Positions 46,365 through 58,440 of a DNA stretch of 64,000 nucleotides are shown here, in pieces. Position 1 is the stretch's first letter, and the number at the start of each line of letters is the position of its first letter. The DNA is from Valencia hispanica (lineage: Eukaryota; Chordata; Actinopteri; Cyprinodontiformes; Valenciidae). The position numbers and the translations under genes are program-made. The notes under the pieces were generated by a model. The model had not been told where the DNA came from and ran no database searches. It saw only the letters and a program-made list of their open reading frames with translations. The DNA lies in contig OY747705.1 of the NCBI GenBank assembly GCA_963556495.2, forward strand, positions 22,036,501 through 22,100,500, written 5' to 3'.

Positions 46365-47849
46365 TAGATTCACAACATTCCTTTTTACAGTGAGTATTTG
46401 GTAGCAAAATACAGCATAAAGGGCATATTATTGTGTTTGGAATTGAAATGCCAGTCACATCTAAATGTAACATATTTTATCTTTTTATATGTAGGAAAAA
46501 AATAAATGTCTCAATAAGTTGATTTTTTTTATTTATTATCCCTGTTAGCCTGTATTTGAGTGTAATTCATACAGAAATCGCATTACACTGTCACTTAAAC
46601 TTCATAAACCATGATTGATCTCAGTAATCCCAGACTCATTATCCCTTATCAAGGGGAATAATCCAGGTGTAAATCAGAGGTTCATCCCAAATGACCGGGA
46701 TGTAAATTGGGATGTCTCATCCCAGTCATTTGTTTGTCTTTACACCCCATCTGAAAAACATTGCTGAACCTCCTGCTGCTGCGAGTCGCCCTTTGTCCTC
46801 TGTTCAACCCTGCTGAAAAGCCTGGAACCAGAGGAGAGCAAATTGATCTCCTCAGGGGGTCCGCACCAAGAGGGCTTTTGTTGCTCTGGCCAGTGTCAGA
46901 CTTTTGCTCTGCATGTGTGCTTTGTTATCAGGTGCTGGCACTGCAACGCTGCTCAGACATTTTGGTTAGATCCACTTCATTTTCACAAACCCTGCCTTTT
47001 GGCCTTGCGGTTGCTTTTTTCTACTATCTGCCTACTGATTTGTTATTTTGTAAGTTGATCCTCTTTAGAGTTTTGTAGGCTTATAAACGAACCTTTGGCA
47101 GATCCACTCTCAGTCTGAGAGTGCACAGTAATGTTAGATGAATCTGCTCTGAGGATCACTTTGTCTGCAGGGCTGTTTTCTTAGTGATGTCACTCCAGAT
47201 GTGGGCTTCTGCAGTTTGGGAGAGACGGGTTCAGAGTAGGGTGCGGCTCGCCGCATAGGCAGAAAATACTGATTAGTTCCTCCTTGCTAGTGCGCTGATG
47301 AAAGACCATGGGATCTGTGAGAAAACAAAAAACAAGGTTTTAGGAAAGTGCTATATTGATTTAAGCAGTCATATTAAATTCAACAAAACCTCATTTTCTC
47401 TTTTGACATGAATAAATTCCTTAAGATACACAGCTTGCTATATATAAAGATCTGAAAACAGAAGTCATTTTGTCATGTCGCAAGTCAAGCCAAGCTAAGC
47501 AAATAATGTTCAAGTGCAAGGGAAATTATTTAAATTTTTACAAATAAAGATCTAAAAAGTGTATTATGCATCTCTGATACTCTTCAATGATCTTCAGATC
47601 CCTTAAGTATTAAACAGAGTCAGTTGTGTTCAATTGAATCTTACTATGCATACATCTGTTAAGGTCTCGGCGGCTTGTTAGAGGACATTTATTAATTAAA
47701 ATTTAATTATTTGATATGGCACTCAAATAGGTCCAGTTCATATTTAGGTCCAAGTTCAGTTCAGATTAGGTCCAGTTCGTTCTAATCCAACTTTAAAGTT
47801 ATTTCACATACATTCAGAGCAGTGCAAATATATATTTATTTTTTTACAA
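46365..47849. other. Upstream flank, no gene recognised
   Basis: A 105-codon plus frame at 46761-47078 has a hydrophobic composition but no recognisable domain or exon signals. No RNA gene or repeat ends were found. Confidence 0.4.
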
Positions 47850-48782
47850 TACAGTTGAAGACACTTGGTCATAAGACGACAGTAAATACTTATCATTTTG
47901 GTAAAATATTGTTAGTTTACAAACAGCATCATAAAGACCATTGACAACAGCAGACAGTTCAGGGACAAAAGTGTGAAGAGGTTAAAGCTGGGATGGAAGA
48001 GAAATCAATATTTCAAGCTTGGAGTATCTCCCAGAATTCTGTCCAATCAATGATCCAAAAATAGAATAACATTGGACACTTACAAACCTCCCAAGACATG
48101 GCTACCCACCTAAACTAACATGTCTGACAAGGAGAGCATTAATTAGAAGCAGCCAAGAGGTCCATGGCAACTCTGGAGGAGCAGCAGAGATCCACAGATC
48201 AGGTGGGACGATCTTTAAAAAGGACAAGAATTAGTCATGCACTCCATAAATCTGGCCTTTATGGATGAGTGGCAAGAAGACAGCATTTGTTAAAAGGAGG
48301 CCAAAGCTGTCTGCAGTTTGCCACAAGTCACGTAGCGGATATAGAAAACATGTGGTAAGAAGATGCTGTGGTCAGATGAGACCAAAATTGAACTTTTTGG
48401 TCTACATGCAAAAATAACTTGGAAGTAAAGTAATTGGAGGCCACAAAATTCTTTAACATAGGGCGGAGGTTCACCTTCCAGGCAAAAGGGCCTCTAGATT
48501 CAGCCAGAACTTCCATGTTCTTGTGCTAGAACATCAGTCAATAGCTGTGGAAACCTGGACGATACATACCCCCCAAAAAACTAGCTGCTGTAGTTGCACC
48601 AAAATATGGTTCTACAGATTACTGAAAATTTATTTTACTGCAATGTTATACCTTTTGACTACTTTGTATTGGCGATTCATCTGGATTTCCTCAATGAAAG
48701 CATTGATTTTTCTGGTTGCTAGGTGACAAAATGGGACACGGTTGAAGGGGTTGGAGTACTTTTGCAAGACACTATACTGTAC
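47850..48782 (+). mobile_element. Tc1-like element with decayed transposase gene
   Basis: The right end, read inward TACAGTATAGTGTCTTGCAA plus AAGTACTCC, resembles the CAGTGCCTTGCAAAAGTATT terminus of a widespread fish Tc1-like family. The interior keeps recognisable DNA of its transposase: CCAAGACATGGC...CCACCTAAACT (helix-turn-helix linker region), CTGGAGGAGCAGCAGAGATC, CTGGCCTTTATGGATGAGTG, and GGTCAGATGAGACCAAAATT (SDET catalytic Asp). The middle is deleted and all frames are broken. Confidence 0.75.
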
Positions 48783-51074
48783 ATAAATCAGCCTGAAGAC
48801 CTTTTTGAAAAGAAAGAAAACCAAAACTGTGACCTAACCTCCTCAGCTTTAACGCTGTTCATTTTGAATCACTTCCCATGAGTATTACCCCTTTGTATAT
48901 CAGGTGTACTGTGGAGCAGTAATAAAACTTGACCTGGATCAGAGCCATCAGCAGCTGCCATGCTGGTGAGAGAGCTGCCTGCATCAGTGTCGGGGGGCTC
49001 TTCACACTGATATGGAGCTTCATCAGTCAGGGTGACTCCAGCTGTCAGACTGTAGATTTATTCTCTCTCACGGCTCTCACAGGGCAGATAGTATTGACTG
49101 ATTACGCTGGGGAGGGTATGTGTGCTCTTGTGTGCTCCCCCTAACCATAAACATGTCCTCTTCCCACAGTCCCATAGCCATGGGAAACCACATCCGTACC
49201 TGCTATTCAGGAAGAATCTCTGCCTTTACATTTTGGACATCAGAGCTAGTGTGAAGTGTGCATCTGATGCCTTTCTATAATTAGCAGTAGCAGGGAATGA
49301 TACACTTTTCATTACTCGGCTGTGGCAGCTGATTTGCACGCATAGGCAGCTGAACAGAACAGAGGTTCTGGTTTCTTTTAGCATACTTCAAAGAGCTTTT
49401 ATACTCCGTTGCAGTTCTCAGTGCTTAGTGCTTTTTAGTTTACAACTAAGAATTTGTAGAGATTTGCAAACATCAAACAGCCAGGTGTAAATCTTTTATA
49501 CCTCATGTGCATTTATCAAGATTGCTGTTCCAAAACAAAGACTGTTTAATGTGAAACTTTCTCTGCGTAACTAAGCCTCGCAGACAGGAAACTAAAGGTG
49601 GTATATTTAGGCTCTATAATCACCTCTTCCCTTTTTAGTGATATGTTAAGGCTGCTGCTGCAAAAACAAGAAAAAAAAGAAGCCGTCCACATATACATAC
49701 ATATACATACACATACATTAAGTATCCTTTTTGCAAAAAGATAATGTGAATATCAGCATTTTGAAATAAATTACTTTAGTAAAGTTTGAAGCTGATGTTT
49801 TAGTCCTGCCTTGATAGGTTTACAGTCAAATCTCCCTGCACCAGCAATAAAACCATCTAGTCAAGTCAACGAGAAGCCACATCACCTCTCGTTTAGAGAG
49901 CGATGTAAATCAGATTTAAGGGTTTCCAAGTATTTAATTGCCCTAAATAATTTTCCTGTGTGAACTTCAAGTTTTATGACCCAAATGTCAACACTGGGGA
50001 CAGTGATGCTATCGTAGGTGAAAAAAAGCTCACCAATTCACTCTGTGTCTGTGTAATCATTCACTCAGCTAGGCATGGGATAATCTCAAAGGAAGGTAAA
50101 CATACCTGTGGAAGTTTTTTTAAGAGCTTCAGCTTCATTTTTTACAGATTGCAGCCAAGTCATAAAACTAAAAGAAATTCTCAGATTTATTTCTCGCAAT
50201 AGCTTGAAGCTAATTTACTCTGATTGTACAATTTGTTAAAATAAAGCTAAGGGCACCTGCAAAGGTCATAGTTATGGATGTGCATGTTGCAGAGCTTGAT
50301 ATACTAATTTAGTGTTTGAAAGTCACTTTCCTGCAGAAACGAGGGGGCATTGTCAGTATGTTCGTGTCAGAAGCTAAGACGGCCTCCATGAGTGAATGTT
50401 TGCGTCACCACGTTCCATGGTGGTCAAACGGTGGAGAGTCAGTGACCGACATGGTACAACATGATGTTGGCAAAGACGTTCCTAGGAGGCGGATGTCTTG
50501 AAGAGAGAAGGGGTGACTGAAAAGGTGAGAAGGAGAAGGAGTAGGGGTTTCTGAATGGGAGCACATCCTGTAAACTGACCTGTGACAGGGCCAGGTGGAT
50601 AGGAATGTGCTGTTGTGTGTGGATGGGATCCTCCCTTGAGCGCCCCAGCATGCCCACCATCACCCCATACCAGCAGGCTATTTATACCCCGCTGTGGGAA
50701 AATAACATCCACGGCGGAGCAATCTGGGTCCTGCAAGGTTTATACTCTCCACCCACATGCACACATACAAAACACCATCCTAGGTCCCGACTCCCTCGGT
50801 CACAAACAGCTCCGGGCTGAAGTGCAGCACAAAACCACATTGAGGGATGAAGCACTGGCATGGTTACTAACCCTTGTGTCACATTGCTTAGCCATGCTTA
50901 CTTCTCAAAGGATGGGTTCAATTTAGACTACTGGAGGCACCTTGGAGTAAAATATCCTGAGCAAACCATGAAAAGCAAAGACTGACCTGCAACATTAATG
51001 TAAATTATGATGATGATCATCCAACAACACTTCTTTTCCTGCCTCGGGAAAATAATTTTTCTGCATAGAGTGGA
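48783..51074. other. Upstream flank, no gene recognised
   Basis: Several short frames, none with a domain. I see no splice-bounded exon or repeat end. Confidence 0.4.
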
Positions 51075-52235
51075 CTGGAAGGATTTTAGCACAGGACTTA
51101 GCAATTTTCATATTTTGTCATGTTACAACTACAAGCGTCAGAATATATAAGTTGGATTTTATGTTATAGACCAAGGATCTGCAACCTGTGGGTCCGAAGC
51201 CTTGTGTGGCTCTTTAGACCCACACTGTGACTCTTAATATCTTTGGCCAAAAATGCTAAAGAACTGAGGAATGTTTTTAAATGTAAAGGTAAATAAAATG
51301 CTTAGCTTTAGAAGTTTTTTTTCAATGGTTTTGCATGCAATGTATGCTTTAGGTTTCCACAAAGAATTAAATAAATTGTGTATGACACTCTTTTTTTTCA
51401 AGTAGTTACTTTTGCCAAAAGGTTGCAAACAATATGCTTTATTTTTGAAACCATTTTCTATAAAAATGTAATGTAGTTAAAGAAAATATTTCAAAATCTA
51501 AAAACAAAAACATATATTTTTTAACACCTACAGTAGGTATAAAAAACAAGCTATTTCTTTTCAAAGAATCGTGTTGCTTTTGTGACTCTAAACAACTTTT
51601 CTTCAGCTGGACTGAAGGCAAAAATGGCTCTTGGGGTAGTAAAGGTTGCTGGCCTCTGTTACAGACCAACAGGAAGCAGAGCACAGTAACAAAGTGGGAA
51701 ATTAGTTCAAAGAGAAATTTTTGAATTTTATTAGATATAACCTAATTTTCTTTGCAAAATAGATCATGCTTAGTTGGACTGGATAGTAAACATCTGTAAG
51801 CAAGATGCATGCACTATCTTCTTTGGCAAAGTAATATGCAGACTTAGTTTTCTGACATTTTTCCCCTAACAACCTCAGCTTAAACTGATCTAACAGTTTC
51901 TTTCTTCCTGTCCTGTCTGCAATGTTCCTAGGTCTTTGTTCACAAATCTTCTGCAGCAAACATTTACAGGCCTTTACAGACTAGTTGCATTTACACAAAT
52001 ATTTATTCACAACAGCTGTAACTTCTGAAGGCAAATAATTGCAGTGGGTTTTATTTATTGGTTGTAGCATAAAGGGGGGTGAATAGAAATGAATTCCACA
52101 CTTTCTTAGGTTTTTATTTGTGAATGAAAATTGAAAGTAATGTAGATGATCTATCGTTATGTTCTGCTTTGTGTTAGTTTATCACATCAAACACCAATAG
52201 AACTTACTACAACCTCTAGTTGGAATGTGAAGAAA
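51075..52235 (+). mobile_element. Tc1-like deletion derivative split by a hAT insertion
   Basis: The left part has TTTGTCATGTTACAACTACA and GGATTTTATGTTATAGAC; the right part has TTTTTATTTGTGAATG, TTGTGTTAGTTTATCACATC and AAACACCAATAG. These are the inverted subterminal phrases of the same Tc1-like family as 62178 onward. Removing 51172-51658 and one duplicate restores a continuous ATGTTATAGACCAACAGG. No transposase remains. Confidence 0.65.
51172..51658. mobile_element. Small non-autonomous hAT (487 bp) nested in a Tc1-like relic
   Basis: Ends are CAAGGATCTGCAACCTG and, inward from the right, CAGAGGCCAGCAACCTTTAC. The target duplication is TTATAGAC (51164-51171) and TTACAGAC (51659-51666), one mismatch. 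Interior non-coding, with TGTGGCTCTTTA and AAATGGCTCTTGGGG motifs inside opposite ends. Confidence 0.82.
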
Positions 52236-53924
52236 TGTGAAAAGATTCAACGTGTACTAATAATTCTGTATAACACTGTAGCTGTCATGAGTTGGTGTTT
52301 TGTCTGTGGCTACCAAATTTTGGTGAGGAAGTTAAAAACCCTTGATGGATTAATGTAATATAAGGTGGTAATGATATTACTGCTCTGTGGCTCTGGGTTA
52401 ACTTAGTCTAAAATGACCATAATATCTTCTTACATAACCTGGACCACAAACTGTAAAACGAGTGGCAGTAAATATTTAAAATGACACAAACCAACCTGAG
52501 GACGATTTTAAATGATTTCACAAGCAGTGGCAGAGGCACCATAAACCCTTATTTTACCCACTCCCACACCCTTGTGTGAAAAAAGTGTTGGTGTACACCA
52601 CAAATGTGTGTGACGATGCTTGAGTTTGTGTCTGATTCGGTGCTACATTAAAGGGCTATGCTGGTATTTCTTAAGGACTCTAGACAGCAGGTGATCACCT
52701 CTAGTTCAAAGTCATATTTAGTTAGACTGATCAGACCTCAGCTGAATAAGTCCACCCTGAACAAAGATTCTGTAAAACACAGAATGAGATGTATGGCTAA
52801 GCAAAAAATTGTTCATACCCCAGGCAGATTTATCTTTGAAGCTCTCTTTTAATTTTCCCAGTCAAAAAGCTGGTTACCAATAATAAGAAGGGTTTGATAA
52901 TACTGTATATTTGCAGACCCAACAAATGGCCACAAGCTGTTTCGATTTTTACCTTGTGGCAGGTGCTACAGAGCGCTATCTGTAAAAACCTGCAGGGTGT
53001 CTCTCTGATGAACAGCCCCAGTGAGCCCAGATCAATACCCTGTAAATTGGCACTCATTTAACCTTGTTTTCCTTTTTTCTAAAAACATTGTAAATTTAAG
53101 TATTTGCATTTAAAATATATTATAATTATTCCCACAACATTTCTATATGTATATTTGATATGTCTATACATTAAGAGCAAAGTAGAACCGAAGTCAAATT
53201 CCTTGGCTGATAAAACTGATTCTGATTCTGACTTTAAAATTCAGTTTAGTAGAGAAATCTGAGGGAAAAAAAACTGAATTCTTAGTTTTTTTTTTACAAA
53301 TGTTATCAAAAACTATCCATTGATAAATCTAGATTACATGTGTTTAAACAAATACCTTTGGGTTTTTTAAGGTACTGGTACATAAGTGACATAGAAAAAA
53401 TATTGTGTTGTGGGTGTGTTACTTGCCATAGAAGAAGAATGCAAGAACCTCCCCCCTTTACATATAATCTTTATGCAAATATCTTTAGAATATCTCTACA
53501 TAACATAACCTTTACACTGATACTTTCACATGTGTAAAATTTCTTAACATTATTTTACACATTAACATGTAATACACACACTTGAATGCACACATGGTGC
53601 CTAAACAGAAACACTTTATATAGCATGTGGATGCCCAGCTCTCTAAGGCCCAAGAATATATTGGAGTCATATTACTCTGACGTAAAACGCAAATAATTAT
53701 GTTAGAATATTAATGGATAATGATTTCTGTAGATTAACTTGTGTCTCACTGTTTTATATGTTTTTGTACTGTTGGAGTTGAGAATTGACACTGTTGTACA
53801 CATGCCAAGTTTCCCCCCTTATTAAAAAAATGGAAAGATCTGTAATCTTCATCATAGGTTCTCCTCAACTGTGAGAGACAGAATCTGAAAAAAGTCAAAA
53901 AAATCAAGAAAATCTCATTGTATG
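52236..53924. other. Upstream flank with a possible LINE tail
   Basis: No gene is recognised. Near 53165-53235 the phrase CAAATTCCTTGGCTGATAAA followed by ACTGATTCTGATTCTGAC resembles the 3' end of fish LINEs that terminate in short TGATTC repeats. Confidence 0.4.
53165..53235 (+). mobile_element. LINE 3' tail fragment
   Basis: See the TCAAATTCCTTGGCTGATAA phrase and the terminal TGATTC repeat. Only the tail is present, as expected from 5' truncation. The clade is not determined. Confidence 0.4.
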
Positions 53925-54310
53925 ATTTTCGAATATCCTGCATTTTATTGCATAATTTTTTTTGATACAACAGAACAATAGAACCTAATATTTAGTTCAG
54001 AAACCTTTGTTTACAATTACAGAGACCAGATGTTTCTTATCGTTCTTTACCAGGTTTGCACACAACGCAGCAGGGATTTCTTTGTCCACTCCTCTATGCA
54101 GATCTTCTCCAGATCTTTCCGATTTTTGGGCTGTTGCTTGCCAACAAGGAGTATTGGCTCCCTCGAAATATTTTCCATTGGGTTCAGGTCCGGAGACTAG
54201 CCAGTATACGACGTGTAAGTGTAACAAACTGGGCCATCCAAACTATGCTTGTCTGCATTTTTGTGCTTTTATCTCGCACGCTACAAGTCATGGAGTGTAA
54301 AATGAGTGCG
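53925..54310 (-). mobile_element. Tc1-like element fragment (minus)
   Basis: The plus strand carries the antisense of the last part of a Tc1-like transposase gene (AGATCTTCTCCAGATCTTTC, CCATTGGGTTCAGGTCCGGA). Terminal repeats are not identified, so limits are approximate. Confidence 0.65.
53997..54227 (-). pseudogene. Tc1-like transposase C-terminus
   Basis: The minus-strand frame ends ALCANLVKNDKKHLVSVIVN then KGF, which is the conserved end region of Tc1-like transposases, preceded by a degenerate WLVSGPEPNGKYFEGAN corresponding to the SPDLNPIExxW segment that holds the catalytic Glu. In this copy the Glu-containing motif is altered. N-terminal domains are missing. Confidence 0.75.
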
Positions 54311-54719
54311 CTGGACTCATCGTCCAGGGTTAATTGTATCATAAATTCACAAGCTGCTGAAAGACAGGCATGGCTGGAATTCACACATGAGCCCTGACTT
54401 TCTCCCAGCCAACAGCTTAACACTGTGTGCATATGTCTTTATGTGTGTGAGTGTGTGTCCCAGCTATGACGGGACATTGTAATTATTATTGTTTCTAAAT
54501 GAACCAAAAAAAACAAAACAGTCTAATGGATTTGGTGAATGTTTGGGAGATGAGAGAGCAAATGCTGATACTCCTCCCTAACGGGGAAATTGGATAAACA
54601 GGTATCAGATTGAAGTTGTGCACACTTTTACAACTGAGTTATTGCACTTTTTTTTTTTTTATATAATTTTATCAAAATTTTTTTTTTTTTTTCTGAATTG
54701 TCCTAGACATCACATTAAA

Positions 54720-55770
54720 GGTGAAAAACCAGACGTCCACTGTTCAACTGGGCTGCTCAACATTTTCCCCTGCTTCCCTCTCTTTTGGGGTCCCCCAAAG
54801 ATCCGTTTTACATCCTCCTATTTGGTTCAATGTTAAAGTAACATCAAATCTCTTTCCACTTTTACACTGAGGATTCTCAGTTCATCTTCCCCACAACATT
54901 AGCATCGCAGCTCCTCTGAATGCCTTACTCGACTGTCTAAATGATTTAAAGTCATGCTTGCCACTCAGCTTTCGCAATCTAAATGAAAACAAAAATGAAA
55001 AATTGAAAAAATTATGCAAAACTGTTGGGACCATCAAACCAAGCCTCCTTGGGCTACTAGAAACATAGAACAAAGCCTTAGTGTTATCTTTGACAATACA
55101 CTTTCCTTCAACAAACAGATGCAGTTGACAAAACCATTGTTTCTTTCTCTAAGTCCTTGCTAAGATCAAGCTATTACTTTCAATTTCAAAACGTCTTTTC
55201 TTCCTTACTTGACTGCTGTATTAGCGTTTGTTTTTTTTTGGTATCTCCCTATCTCTAATTTTTGTTTTCATCTCATCCAAAATGTAGTAGCTTCACTTCT
55301 GACTGGAGATCATAAGCAAGGCCCCATCTCATATGTCCTATCTTCTCTGCAATGGCTCCTTGTTCAAATTAGCATTCAGTTTTTCAAGAGTTTGTTGTTG
55401 GTTTTTCAATCATAGAATGCATCAGCACCTGCATTCCAGTCAAATTTCTTAACTTTGTGCACTCCCCAAAGGTCACAAAGTTCAGACAACCAGATGCTCT
55501 TAAATGCTCTGAGGAGCAGATTGATTACAGTGACGGTCTTACATTTACCAATGCAGAGGTGGGTTTTTTAACCAGGCTATGACTCCTTGCTCTGTGTTAA
55601 TCCGAGCTGCCAATGTGACAGACATTTACAAGGAACTGCCTGTTTTTTCACATCCTAAGATTGTCTCAGATTTCACTCCTCTAACCTTTAATTCTAGATT
55701 TGTTCACCGGTATAAATATTTTCCACATCTTACTGACACCGGAAGAATCTCAGCTCAGCTATTTTAAAGT
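54720..55770 (+). pseudogene. LINE reverse transcriptase fragment, heavily decayed
   Basis: One frame near 54778 reads SFGVPQRSVLHP, a damaged copy of the reverse transcriptase GVPQGSVLGP motif. Further along, in shifting frames, are matches to the C-terminal half of a fish non-LTR element: a CLNDLKSCLPL-type segment, a VIFDNTLSFNKQ-type segment, DHKQGPISYVLSSLQWLLVQ and ISIQFFKSLLLVFQS. The active-site YADD region was not clearly seen. It belongs to a different LINE group from 28.1-31.1 kb. Confidence 0.65.
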
Positions 55771-55850
55771 AGACATGTCACATCTTGATAGGAAAGACAT
55801 CTAAGATGGTGTTGTTGATCTGAGACAATATGCAGGACAGTTTCAAGCCC

Positions 55851-55934
55851 AAGAAAAGAAAAGAAAAGAAAAGAAAAGAAAAGAAAAGAAAAGAAAAGAA
55901 AAGAAAAGAAAAGAAAAGAAAAGAAAAGAAAAAA
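55851..55934. repeat. (AAAAG)n microsatellite
   Basis: About 16 AAAAG units. Long frames on the minus strand (Phe-Phe-Ser-Phe-Leu repeats) are artefacts of this run. Confidence 0.97.
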
Positions 55935-56296
55935 ACTATCCACACTAATCCCCACAACCCAACTTCCACCCCCCGTGAGAAGTTCCCAGTTCCCAGGAAC
56001 CGGTGTGCATGGTTGTGTGGCAATAACACACCAAACCTCCCCAACTTCCTCTTTCGGCCTTCTGTGTTTTATGGTCCTCATCTCTGCCATACAGCTGCTG
56101 TCTCTGCAGCTTCCCTTTGCTCTGATTGAATGAGGCAGGACTATGACAGGAGATGGTGAAAGGGAAGCAGCAGGGAAGCAGGTGGGATGAGATGTGAAGC
56201 TGGATGACATGATGGATACATCCGCGGGTCCTTGTTGCACTGCACTTTCCCACCACACTGCATCTGTGCAAAATTGTACTTTTTTTCTTCATTTAC

Positions 56297-56557
56297 AGTG
56301 CCTTGCAAATTTATTGATATATTCTGATATATTCTTCCCAGAGGAAGAGTAAATCAAGAGAATGTTTTTGCTCAGAGGAATTTCAGTCATGTTCAGTCAT
56401 GTATTGAAAACTGACCAGGTTATCTTTCTTTGGATCAGAGGATGTGTTATTGATGACTTCCAGTGATTTGTTTTTTGCCCATCAGACCAATTTGTTAATG
56501 CTGCTCCCTAAGGACCTTAGGATTCAGCAATACTTTTCACGGATTTACTTTATTGTA
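56297..56557 (+). mobile_element. Tc1-like terminal fragment
   Basis: ACAGTGCCTTGCAAATTTAT at 56297 is the terminus of the same Tc1-like family seen at 62178. It is followed by decayed sequence; the SINE copy abuts it. Confidence 0.45.
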
Positions 56558-56870
56558 GCCATCCATCCTAACATCTATTTTACATGTCGGCTTAATCATG
56601 TGCACGGTCACAGGGGAGCTGGTGCCTTTCTCCAGCAGTCACAGGTTGTACACCCTGGTCAGGTCAGAAGTCAGAACAGGGACAAGCTCTAACATACGGA
56701 AACACCCTCAAAGGCATTTTTGAATCTTCCATTAACCTAGAATATGTGCTTTTTGGACTCTGGGAGAAAAATGAAATACCTAGAGAAAACCCATGCATGC
56801 ACAAGACCATGCAAATCTCACACAAAATCGGATTGGGAACCAGGAACTTTTTGCTGCAGTGCTGACCATC
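56558..56870 (-). mobile_element. tRNA-derived SINE (minus)
   Basis: The inverse of the SINE at 9596-9961. Shared blocks on the plus strand are GAGCTGGTGCCTTTCTCCAG, TTTTTGGACTCTGGGAG and AACCCATGCATGCAC. The box-B equivalent reads GGATTGGGAACC (56830-56841), a degraded form, so it is probably not transcribed. Confidence 0.75.
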
Positions 56871-57191
56871 AAGAAAGCTTGAAAAGAATGAAAATGATAG
56901 ATGATGATGATGATGATATCCCAGAAATTTCTCAGTTTCATGTTCAATTCTCAATTCTTGAGTTATTAAACTGCTCATAGGCTCAGATAAGGTTTTCCTT
57001 CTCAACTTTACTTTAAAACATTTTACATCACCATTTAACCCTACTTAAAGCATAAAACCTGTTCCACTTCAGACATTTGGTCCGTGTTTGGTAAACAAAT
57101 GCAAATCCTAAATTCATTCTCAAACGAAAGAATATTGTTTCCCCTAATCAAATATCAGGTTCAAATAGGTTAAAAATTCACATGTTATACT

Positions 57192-58440
57192 GCCTTGTAA
57201 AACTATTCATACCCCTTCAAATCTTTTCTTGTTGTGTCAAATTATCAATGATTATCGCTGATATTCTGGCTTGAACAGTGCTGTTTTGAAAAACAATGTT
57301 TTCTCCATTTGTATTTATCCAATCCAATCCACCTTTATTTATTTAGCACTTTAACACAACACAGTCAACCAAAGTGCTGTACAGACACAACAAAACCACA
57401 ACAATAAAATAGATAAAAATAGAATAAAAGAAAATGCAGGAATTTACAACAATTTAAATGTTGGTGTTTTGGCAGTTTACTGTTGGGGATTAGCTCTAAA
57501 TTTTTGAGCCTGGAGCGCCTCCTTGCCATCACCCTAATCCTTAGCTCATATTTATATGTCACTGCACATATTTGAAACACTACTAAAATAATGCTCTTAA
57601 AAACAAGACTCATCCATTATCAAATAGATTTATTGCTGTAGGAGTGCAATACTGCTGAAAACCACACAATGATTACATTGAATCCTACTCTAAACTAAAA
57701 TGAGTTCTATTGATGGAACAAACAGAAGAAAAACCTAATAAAGTAACAATCTCAGTCATACTGTTTGTTTTTGTGGATTATATGTGTGCATATATAGAGT
57801 TTATCAGTCATGGTAAATCACAATTCTTATCACACTTATAAATTCCAGACAACACTAAACTAAATGATAGCTGCCCATCCTTAATGCACAGATTTTCCAA
57901 TAGATTTAAGTCGGGACTTTGGATGCTGAACATTACAATTACTTTCAGTCAGAACAAACATGTTGGGGAAAATTTAAAAAAATTACGCTATACCTACATC
58001 TGCCAGATGTATGAATAATTCTTGTCTTAACTGTATTTTATTTGGATTTTCTATGTGTCAGTCAGACCAACTCAAAGTGTCACATCATTGTAAAATGAAA
58101 GGAAACAAATATAGTATAGAGTTTTCTGTACATTAGCAAGGGCTTACAAAACTGCCGAATTAACACTGGTGCAGAACTTCCACTGCCCATCACTTTAAAC
58201 ACACCATAAAACTGTGAACCCCAGTAAGGGCACTTTTATGGTGTGAGGATGGATGACTTTCCTTCAGAATATTTACTGAAGCTGGCTTAGAGTTAATAGC
58301 TGAATGAGCTAAATACACGGCAGCCCTTAAAGAAAACCTGTTAGAGGCCACGGAAGAATACTGAGGAGGAATATCATCTTTTAGCAGGACAAAATACAGC
58401 CAGAGCTAGCACAAATATCAGCCTTTAAATGTGTAAAGCT
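57192..58440 (+). mobile_element. Tc1-like element with decayed transposase, interrupted
   Basis: The left end CTGCCTTGTAAAACTATTCA then TACCCCTTCAAATC is the Tc1-like family terminus. Family phrases resume at 58038 (TTTGGATTTTCTATGTGTCA) and the transposase part is visible at 58190-58400: CACACCATAAAACTGTGAAC, AAAGAAAACCTGTTAGAGGC and TTTAGCAGGACAAAATACAG (QQDNDPKHTA region, damaged). The 3' part is missing. Confidence 0.65.
57311..57620 (+). repeat. Dispersed repeat inserted in the Tc1-like relic
   Basis: It starts CCAATCCAATCCACCTTTAT followed by TTATTTAGCACTTTAACACA, a common fish interspersed repeat opening. It contains ACCAAAGTGCTGTACAGACA. The right limit is approximate. Confidence 0.55.

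Noticed and set aside
46761..47078. 105-codon plus-strand frame with hydrophobic stretches
   Set aside because: No recognisable signal-peptide gene structure, no flanking splice sites that I could support, and no known domain.
55764..56258. 164-codon minus-strand frame
   Set aside because: The length comes from the AAAAG repeat, which gives a Phe/Ser/Leu pentamer run.
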